In this document: positions 42,751-56,127 of the stretch, in pieces
Layout of the letters: every line of letters begins with the position of its first letter
Numbering within the stretch: the stretch's first letter is position 1
Source of the DNA: Poa pratensis
Taxonomy: Eukaryota; Streptophyta; Magnoliopsida; Poales; Poaceae
Assembly: GCA_947311845.1 (NCBI GenBank)
Contig: CAMZMU010000013.1
Coordinates: 2,199,351 to 2,263,350 of the forward strand
Direction: 5' to 3'
DNA length: 64,000 nt
Notes under the pieces: generated by a model
Databases searched by the model: none
Seen by the model: only the letters and a program-made list of their open reading frames with translations
What the model was told of the DNA's origin: nothing
Translations under genes and position numbers: made by a program

Positions 42751-45700
42751 TCAGTGGTTGCCCTCGGACGGTTGTGCATAGGAGAATGCAGCCTGCGGAG
42801 GAGCCACCGGGGCTGGAGCGCCAGAAGCTGGGCCTGCACTTGGTGGTTGATTTGGTTGATACATTTGTGGAGGGCCTGGAGGTGCTGCGCTGTTGGACAT
42901 GGGTGCACCTGGGGCTCCAGATGTTGGAGGCGGAAGCGTTGGAGGCCTTGGGAGAGGTGCCATCTGCATAGGCATGGAACCAGGAGGGCCCCCTGGTTGT
43001 GGCATCTGCATAGGCATGGAACCAGGAGGCCCCCCTGGTTGTGGCATCTGCTGCATGGTCGGGGCGCCTGGATAACCTGACGAACATTTGCAGAAAAGCA
43101 GTCACATAAAATGATCCTTATTTTGTTTCAGTGCATGAATGGATCAGAGGTTAAGTGTTTCACTTAAAATATAATTTCAATTATTCAAAAGAACAGCCAG
43201 TTCTTCTAAGATACAGTGAGTGTTTCCCTGTAAGTGCACTCCGTAGGAAAGTGATAGCATCAATAGCTGTGTTTCTGCCTTTGACTGGTAAGTGGTAACA
43301 CGTCTTATGAGCTTTGCATATGATATACTAGAGTATCAACGTATCATGATCGAACTGGATGCACAGCTCACCTCTTTAACCATTTAGTTGAACCAATTCC
43401 ACAGCAAAAAGATATGCTGAATACCACTAAACCACAGAGCTAAAGTACATTGCTCAGAAATATCACAGATGCCATTTGGAATATCTAGTTACCCCTTACA
43501 AGAACCAACATCTTTGAGCACTTGATATAGCAAAAAGTTCCAAGACAAGCATGGCATATTTTTACAGTAATTGAAAGCAGATTATGTCTAATATAATACA
43601 AAGTTGATATATCAATAAGCCCATGAAAGGATGCAAACTACAATGACTCAGGTGTGTAAAAATAATTTATGTACAGTCTAGTGACTAATCTAGAGAAATA
43701 TCACACTATTCTAAGATAAATTATCGCACTGCCAAGGATCACTGATTTGGCAATAGAAAAAGAAACATTTGAATCAGGTATCTATTTTTAAAGATACTTT
43801 TATAGAATGTTTCGAACAGTTTGCCTTCATTTTGTTTGCATGCAGAAAGTATCTGTTTTTACATGAGTGTCTGTTAAAGGTCAGTTAGGGTTTCAGCTTA
43901 AGCTGGTCATTTGTGTCTCACTATGGCCAAAGCTGACACAAAGCCTAAACATATGCTGAAGAAGCAGAATAAAACTATAAAAATAGCTCTAAGTTATCCA
44001 CGTGATATCTGCCTTTCAAGTTATCCACGTGATATGAAAAATAGCTCAAGTTATCCACGGAATACCAAGTGATAGTTTTTTCATCTTATATGGAAGAGCA
44101 ATAAAGTTATCGACTTCACAGAATGGGAGCTCAAAATACAGAAGTTATGAACTGTACAATTTAAACAAAGTTTGTGATAAGAGATATACAAATAAAGATA
44201 AAAAAGTAATGGAGTTTACCTTGACCACCAGGAGGAACGGGTAAAATAGGAGGCCTAACTCCTACAACGGTCCACCAGGTTGTTGCATATAACCATGTGG
44301 CATCATAGGTGTGGGCAGAATCGGAAGCCGGGGACGGGCCATATTTCCAGGAAACTGCATCATGTGTTGGTTGAAAGGGGCACCGACTTGGAAAGCTGCA
44401 GCTTGTCCCAGATGTTCCTTGATCCTTTGATCAATCAAACTTTGAGTTTGCTGCTCCTCAAATTGCTGATAGTAGTTTCGAACATTTGCCTAAAAAAAGT
44501 TACACATGAAAAAATGTAGATACAAGAATAAACTAAGACTATGAAGATCAAAAAGATGAATACCTTATGTTTGTATCCAGCATTGTGCTGCTTACGGACA
44601 GATGGCTGCACAATGTATGAGAAGTAGTTAAGTTAACATAAGATATATAAACAAACAAAAAAACCATAGGAAAGGCAAAAAAAAGTTCGTAAGGCACTAC
44701 TGGATTCAATAGTTTATGAATAAAAATATGTACATGTCAGTGTATGGCATTTCAGTGTCTCATAAACAAAAAGTTAACCAACTAAAGTTTATGAAACCAG
44801 TGATGGCTCGTTTCTAGTGAACATCGCACTGGACCCGAATGCAGCAAGGTTAACCTACTAAAAAACACATACACACAGTTGTAGCCTGCACGTATATTAT
44901 TGCACATTGTTGATGTATACATTAATAGATGGCCACGTATTGCACAATTTATGTTGGCTATACAAAAAACAGGGTAGAGCAGTCTACTGCAGAGTTAACT
45001 GAACATAAATTATCTCAAGACTACGTCTGTAAACAAAATACCCTGGAATTGTAAGTGCCACATATTTTTCTAGAGATTTATACATGAATATGACACTATA
45101 TCCTACAAGGACACAGAAAGTGTAGATGTTCCGGGAAGCAAATGTCTATCATAGGGCTGACATAGTTACCACGTTCGGTAGTGCCAACTAGGCTAAGATC
45201 AGATCACCGCACATAGCCATATCATATGGAACCTAAAATTCAGTTAAAACCGCATCTATTCTTGTTTATTGTGTCCCATTGTAGATATTGGTAGAAGGAA
45301 ATACTAACCGAGTCATGGGTCAGGTATGTGTCGCAGTAATCGCAATAATACCTGCAAGCAAAGAAAAAACGGGATGTCAACTGAAGTGAGAACATAAGCA
45401 TCAAAGTAAACTATAGAGTAACCTATTTACGACCAGGGCATGGCAGGAAGAACTAAAGCATCGACGCACAGAGCAAGCAGACATCTACTCGACTGATTCT
45501 CAACGGCAAGCCCCAAATTCCTTCCCTAGCACGAATCTATCTACCTAACAACGCGATCGAAGACCCAATCGCAAAATCGCACAGCCATCTTCTCCAATCG
45601 TGGAGCCGCCCCGACCCCCGAAAGGTAGCAATTGGCGCATCTTCTAGCTTTTCCCCGCTCCTCATTCAATACAAAATCCCCTTCCCGCCGGTCCCTCGCG

Positions 45701-45860
45701 GTTCCTACAGGCGCTCCCGCACAGAAAATCCCACGAGCAACCATCGGGCACTTAAGCTAGGGTTTCAGATCAGCAGCCCGCCTGCCTACGACCCCACCCC
45801 GCCTACCCGAGCTACCGCCGCTGCACCTACACCTAGAGAGGCAAGCACTCACCGAGGCAT
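42751..45860 (-). CDS. U1 small nuclear ribonucleoprotein C (U1-C), with an apparent 1-bp frameshift
   Basis: The exons on the minus strand are 45860-45853, 45351-45309, 44605-44564, 44489-44220 and 43076-42751. U1-C binds the U1 particle and helps it select 5' splice sites. The N-terminus has the U1-type zinc finger with Cys6, Cys9, His24 and His30. A Gln-rich helix ([23 protein letters not shown]) follows, then a Pro/Met/Gly-rich tail. In exon 4 the frame reaches TAG at about 44262-44260 just after 'QQPGGPL'. One missing base there would restore the tail frame, which then agrees in phase with exon 5. As written the product stops near residue 110, keeping the finger and helix but losing the tail. 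It could be a sequence error or a genuine lesion. The tail contains a 42-bp tandem repeat. Confidence 0.85.
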
Positions 45861-46147
45861 CGCAGCGGCCGATGAAGTCGACGGCGGCGTCGGGCGGCGA
45901 AGAGAATCGCAGGCGAGGTCGGAGAGGAGGACGAATACACGTCGCGATTTGTTTTGCGCCCTTAAACCCTCGCGTATAATCTGCTCGAAATTGCCGGTGG
46001 CTGGGCTGGGCCCCAGCCCACGGCCCAGATCCGGCCCGGCTTCCTCTTACATCCTGTAGGGCCCACCGGCCAGTGACTGCGTGCGCGTCCTCCTCCCCAC
46101 ACTCCTCTTCCTCCGCCCGCCGCAGAGCAGGCCGCCGGCGGCTGGAG
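45861..46147. promoter_or_regulatory. Shared divergent promoter of U1-C and the PPR gene
   Basis: Only 287 bp separate the two start codons, and it must contain both leaders and core promoters. It is GC-rich, with CCAGCCCA/GGCCCA elements near 46010-46065 (GGGCCCCAGCCCA, CGGCCCA), like the GGCCCA motifs common in promoters of plant housekeeping genes. No TATA box seen, which fits housekeeping expression. Confidence 0.6.
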
Positions 46148-48400
46148 ATGGCGCGCCTCCTCGCCGTCCGGGGCATCTCCTCGTCGCCGCACCTCGCGTG
46201 GAGGGTGAAGCAAACAGGTGACGCGCGCATATTTGTTTCCCCTTATATTTCCTCCTTTCGGTCCGCTCTCTCCAGTTGAGGAATGTGCTGAGCGTGGTCT
46301 CTCTCGATGTATGTATAAGTTCTAGCGGAGAATTTAGTTAAACTGCTGAATGTCAGTGGCATTAGCCAGGTAGAATAACTTACTGTATTTCCATAGAAGA
46401 TGTGTTCACAAATGTTTTATTACTGTACGAACTTGATATGAGATTAAATCCCATGTGAGTTGCATTCCGTAGTTCTTTTCAGTTTTGTGGAGCAGACGAC
46501 CCGTCATGCTGCCTCAAATGACATGTTTATGCTAATGTCTTTTTTATTTTGTTTGAAAATCTCGGCTTGCTGGCACGCAGAAAATGAGATTGTTCAGATG
46601 TTCCGGCCCCCGGTTCCTCGGGGCGAGGATGCGGTAGCAGCAACCATCGAGCGAAGGTACACGCGCTCTGTGCGAGTCATGGATGAGAGGTTCATTAGGA
46701 TCCTCAAGATATTCAAGTGGGGCCCTGATGCGGAGAAGGCACTGGAGGTCCTCATGATGAAAGTTGATCACTGGTTGGTGCGGGAGGTTATGAAAACCGA
46801 TGTTGGGGTCAATGTGAAGATGCAGTTTTTTAGATGGGCAGCAAAGAAGAGGAATTACGAGCACGACACGTCCACTTACATGGCACTGATACGTTGTTTG
46901 GAGGCAGTCGAGCAGTATGGCGAGATGTGGAAAATGATCCTGGAAATGGTGCGGAATCCTGTATGTGTTGTCACCCCGGTGGAGCTGTCAGACATCATCC
47001 GGATGCTGGGTTATGCAAAGATGATTGGTAAGGCAGTTGCAATCTTCTACCAAATCAAGGCACGCAAGTGTCAACCAACTTCTCAGGCATACAACAACAT
47101 GATAATTATGTTGATGCATGAGGGCCAATATGAGAAGGTGCATGAGCTTTACAATGAGATGAGCAACGAGGGGCATTGTTTCCCAGACACCGTGACTTAT
47201 AGTGCACTCATTTCTGCTTTCTGCAAACTTGGTCGCCAGGATTCAGCGATTCGCTTGTTGAATGAGATGAAGCACAACGGAATGCAGCCAACTGCTAAGA
47301 TATATACCATGTTAATAGCTCTGTTCTTTAAATCGGACAATGTTCATGGAGCATTGGGTTTGTTTGAAGAGATGAAGCATCAGTACTGCCAACCAGATGT
47401 ATTTACTTACACTGAGTTAATCAGGGGACTTGGTAAAGCTGGGAGATTTGACGAAGCATATAACTTCTTCCATGAAATGCGACGAGAAGGCTGCAGGCCA
47501 GACACAGTTGTTATGAATAACATGATAAATTTCTTGGGCAAGGCTGGTCGTCTGGATGATGCTATGAAGTTATTTGAGGAGATGGGTACATTGCGGTGTA
47601 TTCCTAGCGTGGTCACATACAATACTATAATAAAAGCACTTTTTGAATCTAAATCTCCTGTTTCTGAGATTTCATCATGGTTTGAGAGAATGAAGGGAAG
47701 TGGAATCTCCCCTAGTCCATTCACCTACTCAATTTTGATTGATGGATTCTGCAAAACCAACAGGACAGAGAAGGCTATGATGCTACTGGAGGAGATGGAC
47801 GAGAAGGGCTTCCCTCCATGTCCAGCGGCATATTGCAGCCTGATCGATGCTCTTGGAAGAGCTAAACGGTATGATCTTGCACAGGAGCTATTTCAGGAAC
47901 TAAAAGAAAATTGTGGCTCCTCCAGTGCTCGAGTGTATGCAGTGATGATAAAACACTTAGGGAAGGCTGGACGGCTTGATGATGCTGTAGATCTTTTTGA
48001 TGAGATGAACAAACTTGGATGCACACCTAATGTTTATGCTTACAACGCTCTCATGGCTGGGTTAGCAAGAGCAGGGATGCTTGATGAGGCTCTTACTACA
48101 ATGAGGAGAATGCAAGAGCATGGCTGTATTCCTGATATAAATTCATACAATATTATCCTAAATGGACTGTCAAAAACAGGAGGTCCTCATCGTGCAATGG
48201 AGATGCTTTCTAACATGAAGCAGTCTGCAATGAAACCAGATGCAGTGTCATATAATACTGTTCTTGGTGCCTTGAGTCATGCAGGCATGTTTGAGGACGC
48301 AGCTAAATTGATGAAAGAGATGAATGTGTTGGGATTTGAATATGATCTTATCACATATTCATCTATACTCGAGGCGATTGGAAAGGTTGATCAAGAATGA
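46148..48400 (+). CDS. P-class pentatricopeptide repeat (PPR) protein, probably organellar
   Basis: Two exons join in phase: 46148-46217 and 46581-48400, giving 629 residues. The first exon encodes a short Arg/Ser-rich start 'MARLLAVRGISSSPH', consistent with a mitochondrial (or plastid) presequence. About fourteen 35-residue motifs follow from residue about 115 to the end, each of the kind 'PDVFTYTELIRGLGKAGR'. No E, E+ or DYW domain follows, so it is P-class. Such proteins bind organelle RNA in a sequence-specific way and act in stability, splicing or translation; the target cannot be told from the sequence alone. The open frame continues upstream of the splice acceptor to 46460, but the exon-1 join gives a better N-terminus. 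It is divergent from U1-C. Confidence 0.92.
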
Positions 48401-49371
48401 ACTCAAAAAGTTCACGTAAGAACATAATGCATAGCTTTGTTAGTGTTCTACGTAAAGCATCTTGATCCAAAATTTGACCTGTTTGAAAGATTCTCTCAAT
48501 GTTTTGTGCAGTATTGCATCTGTTAGGTAACAAAAGCTATGCCTCCTTTTGTGCTACTCAAGTGAACTTTTACATGGTGAAATCATGGAAGACAGCAGGG
48601 GAGTCAAACGTAGAAGCCTAGAAGGTATGTATTTCACCATTCTAATCGCCCTACGTCCCGCCATATTTGCATTTTGATCATCTACAGCTGCCTAAATATA
48701 TTCATTTTGTGGACGTTTTCAGAAATGAATTGTGTTCTTCAAGGTACAGCATAGGAGCCAGACTGGGGGTGTGTTGGACAAGGGGAAACTGCTAGGGCGT
48801 GCTGTGCTCCCAGAGAAGAATCCGACTGGGAGAAGGAGCAAGGCCGCCACCGCCCACCGGCGGCACGGGGTTTTCACAGGAACTTTACGGATTTGGACAT
48901 TGAGAAAATATTACGGCCTTCCAAGACTGGCACCACCAGCAAATGTACTGAATATTTCGAGGTACTGTCCACAGGGGCCTACCTATGGGCTGCCATTACT
49001 TCATGGCAAAGTATTCGTCGCCTTCGTAGACCAGCAAAGAACCTACAAAGTTCAGTGACAACATCAAGGCCAAGTCCAGAATCCAGATTGGTCCAAATGA
49101 CCAACTCAAAACTAACATTGTACAATATTTGTCCATGCATTTGTAAAAATTGCAAAAAATAAATAATACCTCCTTTATGAACTTGGGCACAGCTCATTCC
49201 ATGTGCATGACCCTATTGTTTTTAGAAAGTGAAAGTCGTCACATGTGATGCAAGGCTTGTGCACTTGTTCTTATGCATGACCACGTAGGCGAGTAAATTC
49301 CTGGCTGTGGAAGTAAGCAAGATTCCTTTTGGTAGCTTCCAGGCAGCAATCAATTTCCAGGATCATGGAGC
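48401..49371. other. PPR 3' region and unassigned sequence
   Basis: Probably includes the PPR 3' untranslated region. An open frame at 48732-49058 has no recognisable domain. Confidence 0.4.
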
Positions 49372-49580
49372 TTGTGGATAGGATTCAGGAGGAGAGCGCG
49401 CAATGGAGATTAGCAGGAGTAGGAGGGAGTACAAATGTTGTAGGAGAGTAGGTTTTCTTCTTTTTTGGTTGTAACCTGATGCAGTTGTTCGCAGCTGACA
49501 TTGCAGGATCTTGTAAAATGTTTTTCTCTCCTTCTATAAAGCTATGGTACGCAGTCGCGTACCCTCGAAAAAAAAATCTG
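49372..49580 (+). pseudogene. Very short LINE 3' end
   Basis: A frame with 'LVDRIQEESAQWRLAGV' resembles the last residues of plant LINE ORF2, as in the copy near 3470-3545. The tail that follows, GTAAAATGTTTTTCTCTCCTTCTATAAAGC-like, matches that copy's tail, and it ends in an A-run at about 49568-49577. Confidence 0.6.
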
Positions 49581-49886
49581 CTCAGGAATTGGAACAATAT
49601 ATACCACTGCAGGATCAATCTCCGGCATCTAGAAACTGTTTCATGGTGCAAAGAATGGTATACACACATGTTCTATATACCTCACGGACAATTAACCATG
49701 ACCAGCTCAGAGCGAACGACTACACATGCGTACCAGTGCTACTACTCAATGAACATCAGATACAACAGAAATGAATACCCAAAACAATGGATTGGTCGAA
49801 TACCCGAAATTTCCTTCTATCAAAACTCCTGAGACTTGCTACATCACCCTCATTTTACCAAGAAAAGGGTGGTCCAGATGTGTCGG

Positions 49887-52800
49887 TCACCGCAACTGCC
49901 GCTGCTTCGAGATCTGCCTGAGGCCTGCCTCCAGGTCTTCCAGTGTGATCGTGATCATCGTCTCGGCATTGTCGCAGCTGAAATCAAGACGGAGGTCAAG
50001 ATTTTCACGTGCGTTGACGAGCAGCGTGTCCACCAGCCCTCCATTCATCTGTTTGCGTCGCTCCTCGGTGGTCTCCCTGGAGATCAGCTCTCCGACGGCC
50101 TCGATGCTGCAGCTTGGGTGCAGCTTGAACCCGTAGAGCAGACTGGTGTCGCTCGGGCTGTTCATCTTCAGATGCATGATCTCTGCTAATTCTGTCGTGG
50201 TGAAGTCCTCGAAGTCAAAGAACTTTGTGACCCTCCTGCAGAAACCATCGTTCGAGGCAATGACACGCTTCATTGGCTCACAGTACCCAGCAAATATGAC
50301 AACTAATTTTCCACTGTCCATTACTGACATTATCTCCTCCAAGGCCTCCAAACCATAATCCTTATCATCGGATTTTTGCGTTGGTATCAACCTGTAAGCT
50401 TCATCCACGAACAGAATTCCCCCCTCGGCATCTTTTATCTGTAGAGTTTAGACACAGTTATAATGACAATGAATTACTCGGAGAGAAAACACGCTAAAAA
50501 TCATAACTCTTAGGGAGGCAAAAAGCCTATTATCTTCGATGGCCAATGTAGCGCATTTTATTGTTAATTGAGATTTTGAATGTCTTCCCGGTAAGGGTCA
50601 AAGAACTAAGCACCTCTCTTACGAGAAAAAATAATACAGAAATAGCAAAAATCATCAGTAATAACCCCCCTCACAAAAAAAACTGAGCTTGTAGTACTAC
50701 TATTTCTAAATCAAACAAATAATTTTGTGCATACAAAGGTAGGTGCAGCAGAATGTCAGAACTGAAAAATATGGGTACCTTCCGCCTTGTCTTCGGTCCA
50801 GTATGCCCCACAAATTCTCCAACAAGATCAGTTCGCTGAACTTCAGTAACTTTGTCAGTAGGGAGAATCCCAACCATATGAAGAAGCTTTCCAAGAATCC
50901 GAGCAACCATTGTTTTACCTACATTAGAGGTTCAATATTATACACTGAGTAGTGACTGGTGAGTATTGATATCTTTGGCACCTCTATCGAAAAGTAAAAC
51001 CACTTGTATGATGTGAATTGTATTTACAAGTGCATAGTGTAACATGGCAGTAAAGTAACGGTCACATCGGTGAGGCCCGTAAGGTTTAAACTTTAAAACA
51101 TGTTTAACCAAGCTCCGGGTCAAGTTCTTTGAGCTCACATTCAAAGTACGATGCCATAAAAAAAGTTCACTAAGGCATAGCTATTTTAAATGTACATACC
51201 AACTCAATTTATCAAGGGATAACATTATAACACTGTATACCATAATGACAAATCATGCTGAGAACTGAAAAGGATTATGGTAATCTTTTGGTAATAGGAA
51301 AATTGGCTTCATTTAGAGATCATTACCTGTTCCTGGATTTCCGAGAAATGCCATATGAGGAACTCTTCTGGTAGCAATCCCTAAGCCCATAGCTCGTCGC
51401 TTCTCATCAAAAAGCATTCCTCTGGCCCATCGACGTAACTGCATTTTCAGCTCTTGCAATCCTACGATTTGTGATATTGCTTCTTCAAACTCCACCATTG
51501 CCTGCCGTTCATGGCATGTCATGAGGGCTTTTCGTTTTCTTTGTTCTTCCATATGGCGAGTGAGGAGCTGCAGCAGCTTCGCATTGCCAGCTCCTCCTGG
51601 GATATGATTTAAGGGGATTTTGCCCTCCTGGTGGCAACATGTCATAGAGCCATGTTTAGTATATCTAATACAGTTGCACTGAAAGCAATTGAACCATTAT
51701 TATGAACCAAGTGTATGTACATCATCTTTAGCATAGCAATCCGCATTGTAGCTTAGCAACACACTGACGGTGCTGCAATCTTCAGTTTGAAGTGCATGCC
51801 AGACAGCTAAATGCAATGGTGACATGCCATTCTGCAACAATATGAGTTAAGCATATTAAATGTGGGAATGTACTCAAATAAGGTGGCCTAGAAGAGAATT
51901 AGAAACTAAATGGGTAGATCTTACATTTGTTTTGGCTCCTGTATCTACACCACGTTCAAGTAGCAATTTTGCCGATTCACAAGAACTATTTTTTACTGCC
52001 ATATGCAGGGGTGTCTCTCCGTACTGAAGAACAATGTAATCAGTAGTTTATATGTTAATAACAAGTAGGCAGATGATCGAATAAAGCACTAGAAAATGTG
52101 GTACTTCAATTACCATGTTCGTAGCCTCCACTTCAGCGGTTTCTGCACCTTGCCAATCAAGCAGGAATTTGACTATGTCAGTATTGTTGTATCCAGCTGC
52201 GACATGAAGTGGTGTTTGGCACATCTGCATGGTGCATCGGAAAAATGTAAGCAAGTGCGCAGTTTGTGGACGACATTACACATGGATAAATTCATAGTGG
52301 CATAGGCAAAGAAGTTATAGGTACAGTTGTTTGTGAACCAGTCAAATTCCATGCAATTCAGCTCTGTCATTCACATTATCTCAATTAGAAGTTTTCTATT
52401 TGGCCACAGTGAGGGATATGACATTTCAGAAAATGATGGTTGCAAAATTTATCATATGCTGTCGGTTCTCCTTTGAGATGCAAAGGGAAAAAGACTGCCG
52501 GGACATTCTGGACAAAGCCATGCACATGACAACTTGCTATTGACCAGCAAGAGGACCAATCAGGAAATGCAGATGACATGAATTAGACAAACATATCAAG
52601 ACAATTGGGAGGCCAAATTATCTCTCAGGTGTAGTTACAACAACGACGTTGTAAAATATATATTATAAGACTCGGTCCTTGCTAATTTGTTTTGAGAATT
52701 AAGCCAGACGCGTGCATATATCAAGGCTCTTGTAACAGGGTACAGGACACCAGGACAGGATATCTAAATCTAGTCAGTTCACTAAAGGAATGCCATAATG

Positions 52801-53481
52801 TGCACAGGAAAGCGACCCGCCTAAGAAGGGGGGCGAAGCCAAGACAAATGGACAATTGACGGAACAAAGTAATGAAGACAAACCAATCAAGAGGAATTTA
52901 TCACACTCCAAGGAATGGAAATGGTAAAAGGAGAATATGCAATTCTAAAATGGGCACCAGGGAAATTCAGAACCATCGCTATTGCGCTGTCTTGGTTCCG
53001 GAAAGGAACTTGTATCCATAGACCAAAATGCAAGAAAGAGACGGCAAAGAAGCACATGAACTCAACTACACGAGGAGCAAGCAAACAGGGTGGCGATGCA
53101 AATTAACTGTACCAGAATCCAAGCAGGTTAGCGCTGGGGGGTGGAATTCAAGAGCGAGCTCAAGAAAACAAGCCCCAACCAACCATACAGATACAATCTG
53201 ATCAAAATCACACCGACAGAGGCCACTTCCCTAACGAATCTCGTTCGCGCACTCCACACTGCATGTGTCAAGAACGAGCAAAGATCGCGCATTCTGAAGC
53301 TAAAGAAAGGCAGGACGGGGGGAGCGCAGGCACGGACCACGGGGTTCTTGTCGTTGAGGAGGGCGGGGTTCTCCTGCAGCTTCCTCTGGACGCCGGCGAG
53401 GTCGCCGGCGCGCACGAGGCCGTGAATGGTCTCGGCCTTGGCCGGCCTCGGCCGTCCGTTCTGGCTACCCGGCCCCGGCAT
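49887..53481 (-). CDS. Ankyrin-repeat CbxX/CfxQ-type AAA ATPase
   Basis: Seven exons on the minus strand join in phase: 53481-53338, 52224-52114, 52023-51925, 51831-51721, 51627-51327, 50918-50779, 50438-49887, giving 485 residues. The N-terminus has about four ankyrin units (residues about 15-150), e.g. 'TPLHVAAGYNNTDIVKFLL' and 'SPLHLAVWHA', whose exons each encode about one repeat. An AAA domain follows with Walker A GNPGTGKT (residues 251-258, split by an intron), Walker B 'ILFVDEA' (Asp314, Glu315) and a sensor-like 'VVIFAGY'. CbxX/CfxQ ATPases include Rubisco activases of red-lineage plastids and bacteria, but the plant ankyrin form has no established substrate that I can name. The first donor (GTCCGT) is weak; the start at 53481 is the first in-frame ATG. 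Confidence 0.9.
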
Positions 53482-55778
53482 CTGCTGCTGCCGCCTCCCC
53501 ACCGTGTGTGCGCGCTCTCCTCTGGCTATATGTGTGGTGTGAGGAGGAGCCGTCGAGGGAGGCCGTGGAGTGGAGGAGGAAGGAGGACGGGCCGACGGCG
53601 ACGGGGACCAATCCTTCCGCTGTTCCTGCCCTCCCTTTAAAAATTCTTCTTTCTCTGCTTTATTTTTGGCATGTATCCCGGAACATCTGTTTATTGGTTA
53701 GTTGAAGCTGAAAAACAATCTCCTCTTCTCTGCGTTTTCACCGCACGTCAAGCTGTTGAAATTCACACAAACAAACTGATGATTCAAACTTTTCACACTC
53801 CCCACTGATGTATTTTGTATTTCTAGCGAATTGCCCATATTTGACTAAAATATTTTGACACCTGTTTTATTGACGTGTAGACGCTTCTTATACTCTGAAT
53901 GTTGTTGATCTTGAAGAAAACTATAACAAAACATGTAAATGTGTACGCAAATGGTAATGTCAAATTAAACATATACTCAAACTTATGATACGACCGGAGG
54001 CGTATATAACTTGCACAGTAATTTTATAATTTCATGTTCCTGCACACTAACGTTAAATACTTGGAATAGGAGGCAAAACTATAACTAAAATACAAGAAGT
54101 AAATGATTACGTAAGGGTATGGCTTTCTCCCCCAACCGTCCGACCAATTGTTGTAAAATTGGATAAAAGACGGATTAATGCATCGCAATCTACTCATGCT
54201 TTTATATTGATAAAACGTGATTTTGTAACGCAGAATTGTACTTAGTCCACATCACACTTAAAAGGGGCCATTAGATCAAACATTGTTGAATTACACTTAG
54301 ATCTCGAATGCTAATGGATACTTTCATGGTAGCATTTTGGTTGAATGTGGGATACTCTATAGAACCGCTTCAATAGTTTCATGAATAGATTTTAATTGTT
54401 CTAAAAACATATATTTTTGTGTGATCGGTTCAAAGAATACAAACTTTTTGACCACCAAAAAAACCGAAGACCCAATCCATCAAACTCCCATCTACAACTC
54501 ATGCATTGAGTTTATCATAGTGAATAGCACATACCACCACATTTGTGGTTTGGATTCGTTTAAATGCCATCGCTTTCATTTTCTAGCGTAAAACTACCGT
54601 TCTATGTTAAACTTTACGAAAACAGCGATCAGTCAATTAGCTCGGTGTAACGTTGCCACTGACCGGTGGTACCCAGTTTCATAGCGTTGAGGTGGTAGCA
54701 CACGTGGATGTAAGTATGTAACAATCTAGGAACCCTGGCCGACGGTCGTTAATCCTGACAGATCTCTAGTACCTCTAGACTAGTTTTAACCTCAAGGTTC
54801 TACTGAGACGAGGTTCCAGAAAATAAGATGCATTTCTTGATATGAGGATTTCCATCAATCCTATTAAGCACTGGTCGGGATGTCACAATGGACAACTTGA
54901 CGAATTGGACGGCTCCCACTTGTCAGCCCTTATTAAGAAATCAACTTATCCCTAAAAAATAATGTCACAAATTCGTATGTAATACCCCAAGATTTTAAAG
55001 AGTAGTTTCGACACACTTTGGGAGAGAGTTGACCATATTTTCCCCCTTGTGATGTTGTCCACCTCGAAAATCGAGACCGTCCTCAAGTCCATCTCCTTGA
55101 ACTCATCGAAAACGCATGTCTATTTTTCTGTATCAGAGTTCAAAAGAGTTTTGTGAAACCAGATTAATTTTAGCCTTTAGAAAAAACGCAACAATATCGT
55201 AGGATAGCATATGCAAAAGAAAGGATTGTGAAGCGCAATAATTATACGAAATTTGGTGTTTGATTCGTGGGAATAAGAAAAACACGGGAATCCCAAAAAG
55301 CACAGCCAAATCAAGGCTAAGACATGTGCAGAAGTAGCATTAGATCATTATTCTCATGCAACTTATGGCCAAAAGAGGTTTGAATGGATTGTAAAATTTA
55401 TTTGTTTTCCCTTTGAAACTTTAGCCAAAGCAAAAAATTCCTCTATTTTTTCTATGGTCCATTCTTTTGAATCAAATAGATTTTTCTTCACCCTCCACCG
55501 TGAATAAAAAATCCCTTCTACTTCTTCATTAGTGTGGATATAGTTGCAAAATCTAGAGTGAAAGTGAAACGTTCGACAAAAGCATCCATAACAAACGCAC
55601 GAAACATCGCATTTGGAGGTTTGATACATTTTCGCAAATACTTGGCATGGATACAGAAGGAGAGAATGGACTGTCCACACGTGACAGGATACATGAGTTT
55701 TTGTTACTACAATCTTCTTCAGGATACTATGACGGACCGCATAGTTGGCGTAAAGATAAGATGTGTTTTACGAGTGGA
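53482..55778. other. AT-rich intergenic, nothing recognised
   Basis: To about 53640 this is the GC-rich leader and promoter of the ATPase gene. The rest holds no convincing gene or element that I can see; short frames at 55363-55853 have no known domain. Confidence 0.5.
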
Positions 55779-56127
55779 GATTTGGTGCTCCTGGCCCCAG
55801 TGATTTCGTTTATTTCAAAAAAAACTAAAACAAATTATGCATGTTCTCAATGATCCTACACGCATGTAAAATCTCAATCCAAAATGCTTTATAGTTCGAG
55901 CTACACAAAAATGACTAATGTAGACATCTGAATATAGTGGATAATATATAGTTTCAAATTTCCAACTTTAGTAATTTTTGTGTAGCTCACAATTTATTGT
56001 ATTTTGCCTTGAGATTTTGCATGTTTGTAGGATATATCATTGAGAACATGCATGATATTTTTGAAACTTTCAAATATTTTTTTGATTTTTTTAAAACGAG
56101 ATCACTGGAATTTGGGAGCCAAAATGA
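55779..56127. mobile_element. Fold-back element, arms about 140-160 bp
   Basis: The left arm 55779-55917 and the complement of the right arm 55969-56127 share CAGTGAT.TCGTTT, TGCATGTTCTCAATGAT, then ACATGCAAAATCTCAA-like blocks and GAGCTACACAAAAATGACTA. A loop of about 50 bp separates the arms. No coding capacity and no clear target duplication. Confidence 0.7.

Noticed and set aside
48732..49162. Possible small gene after the PPR gene
   Set aside because: Frames of about 90-108 codons without domain or start context; more likely 3' untranslated or intergenic sequence.
55363..55853. Minus- and plus-strand frames of 89-105 codons
   Set aside because: AT-rich, no known domain, partly inside a fold-back element.
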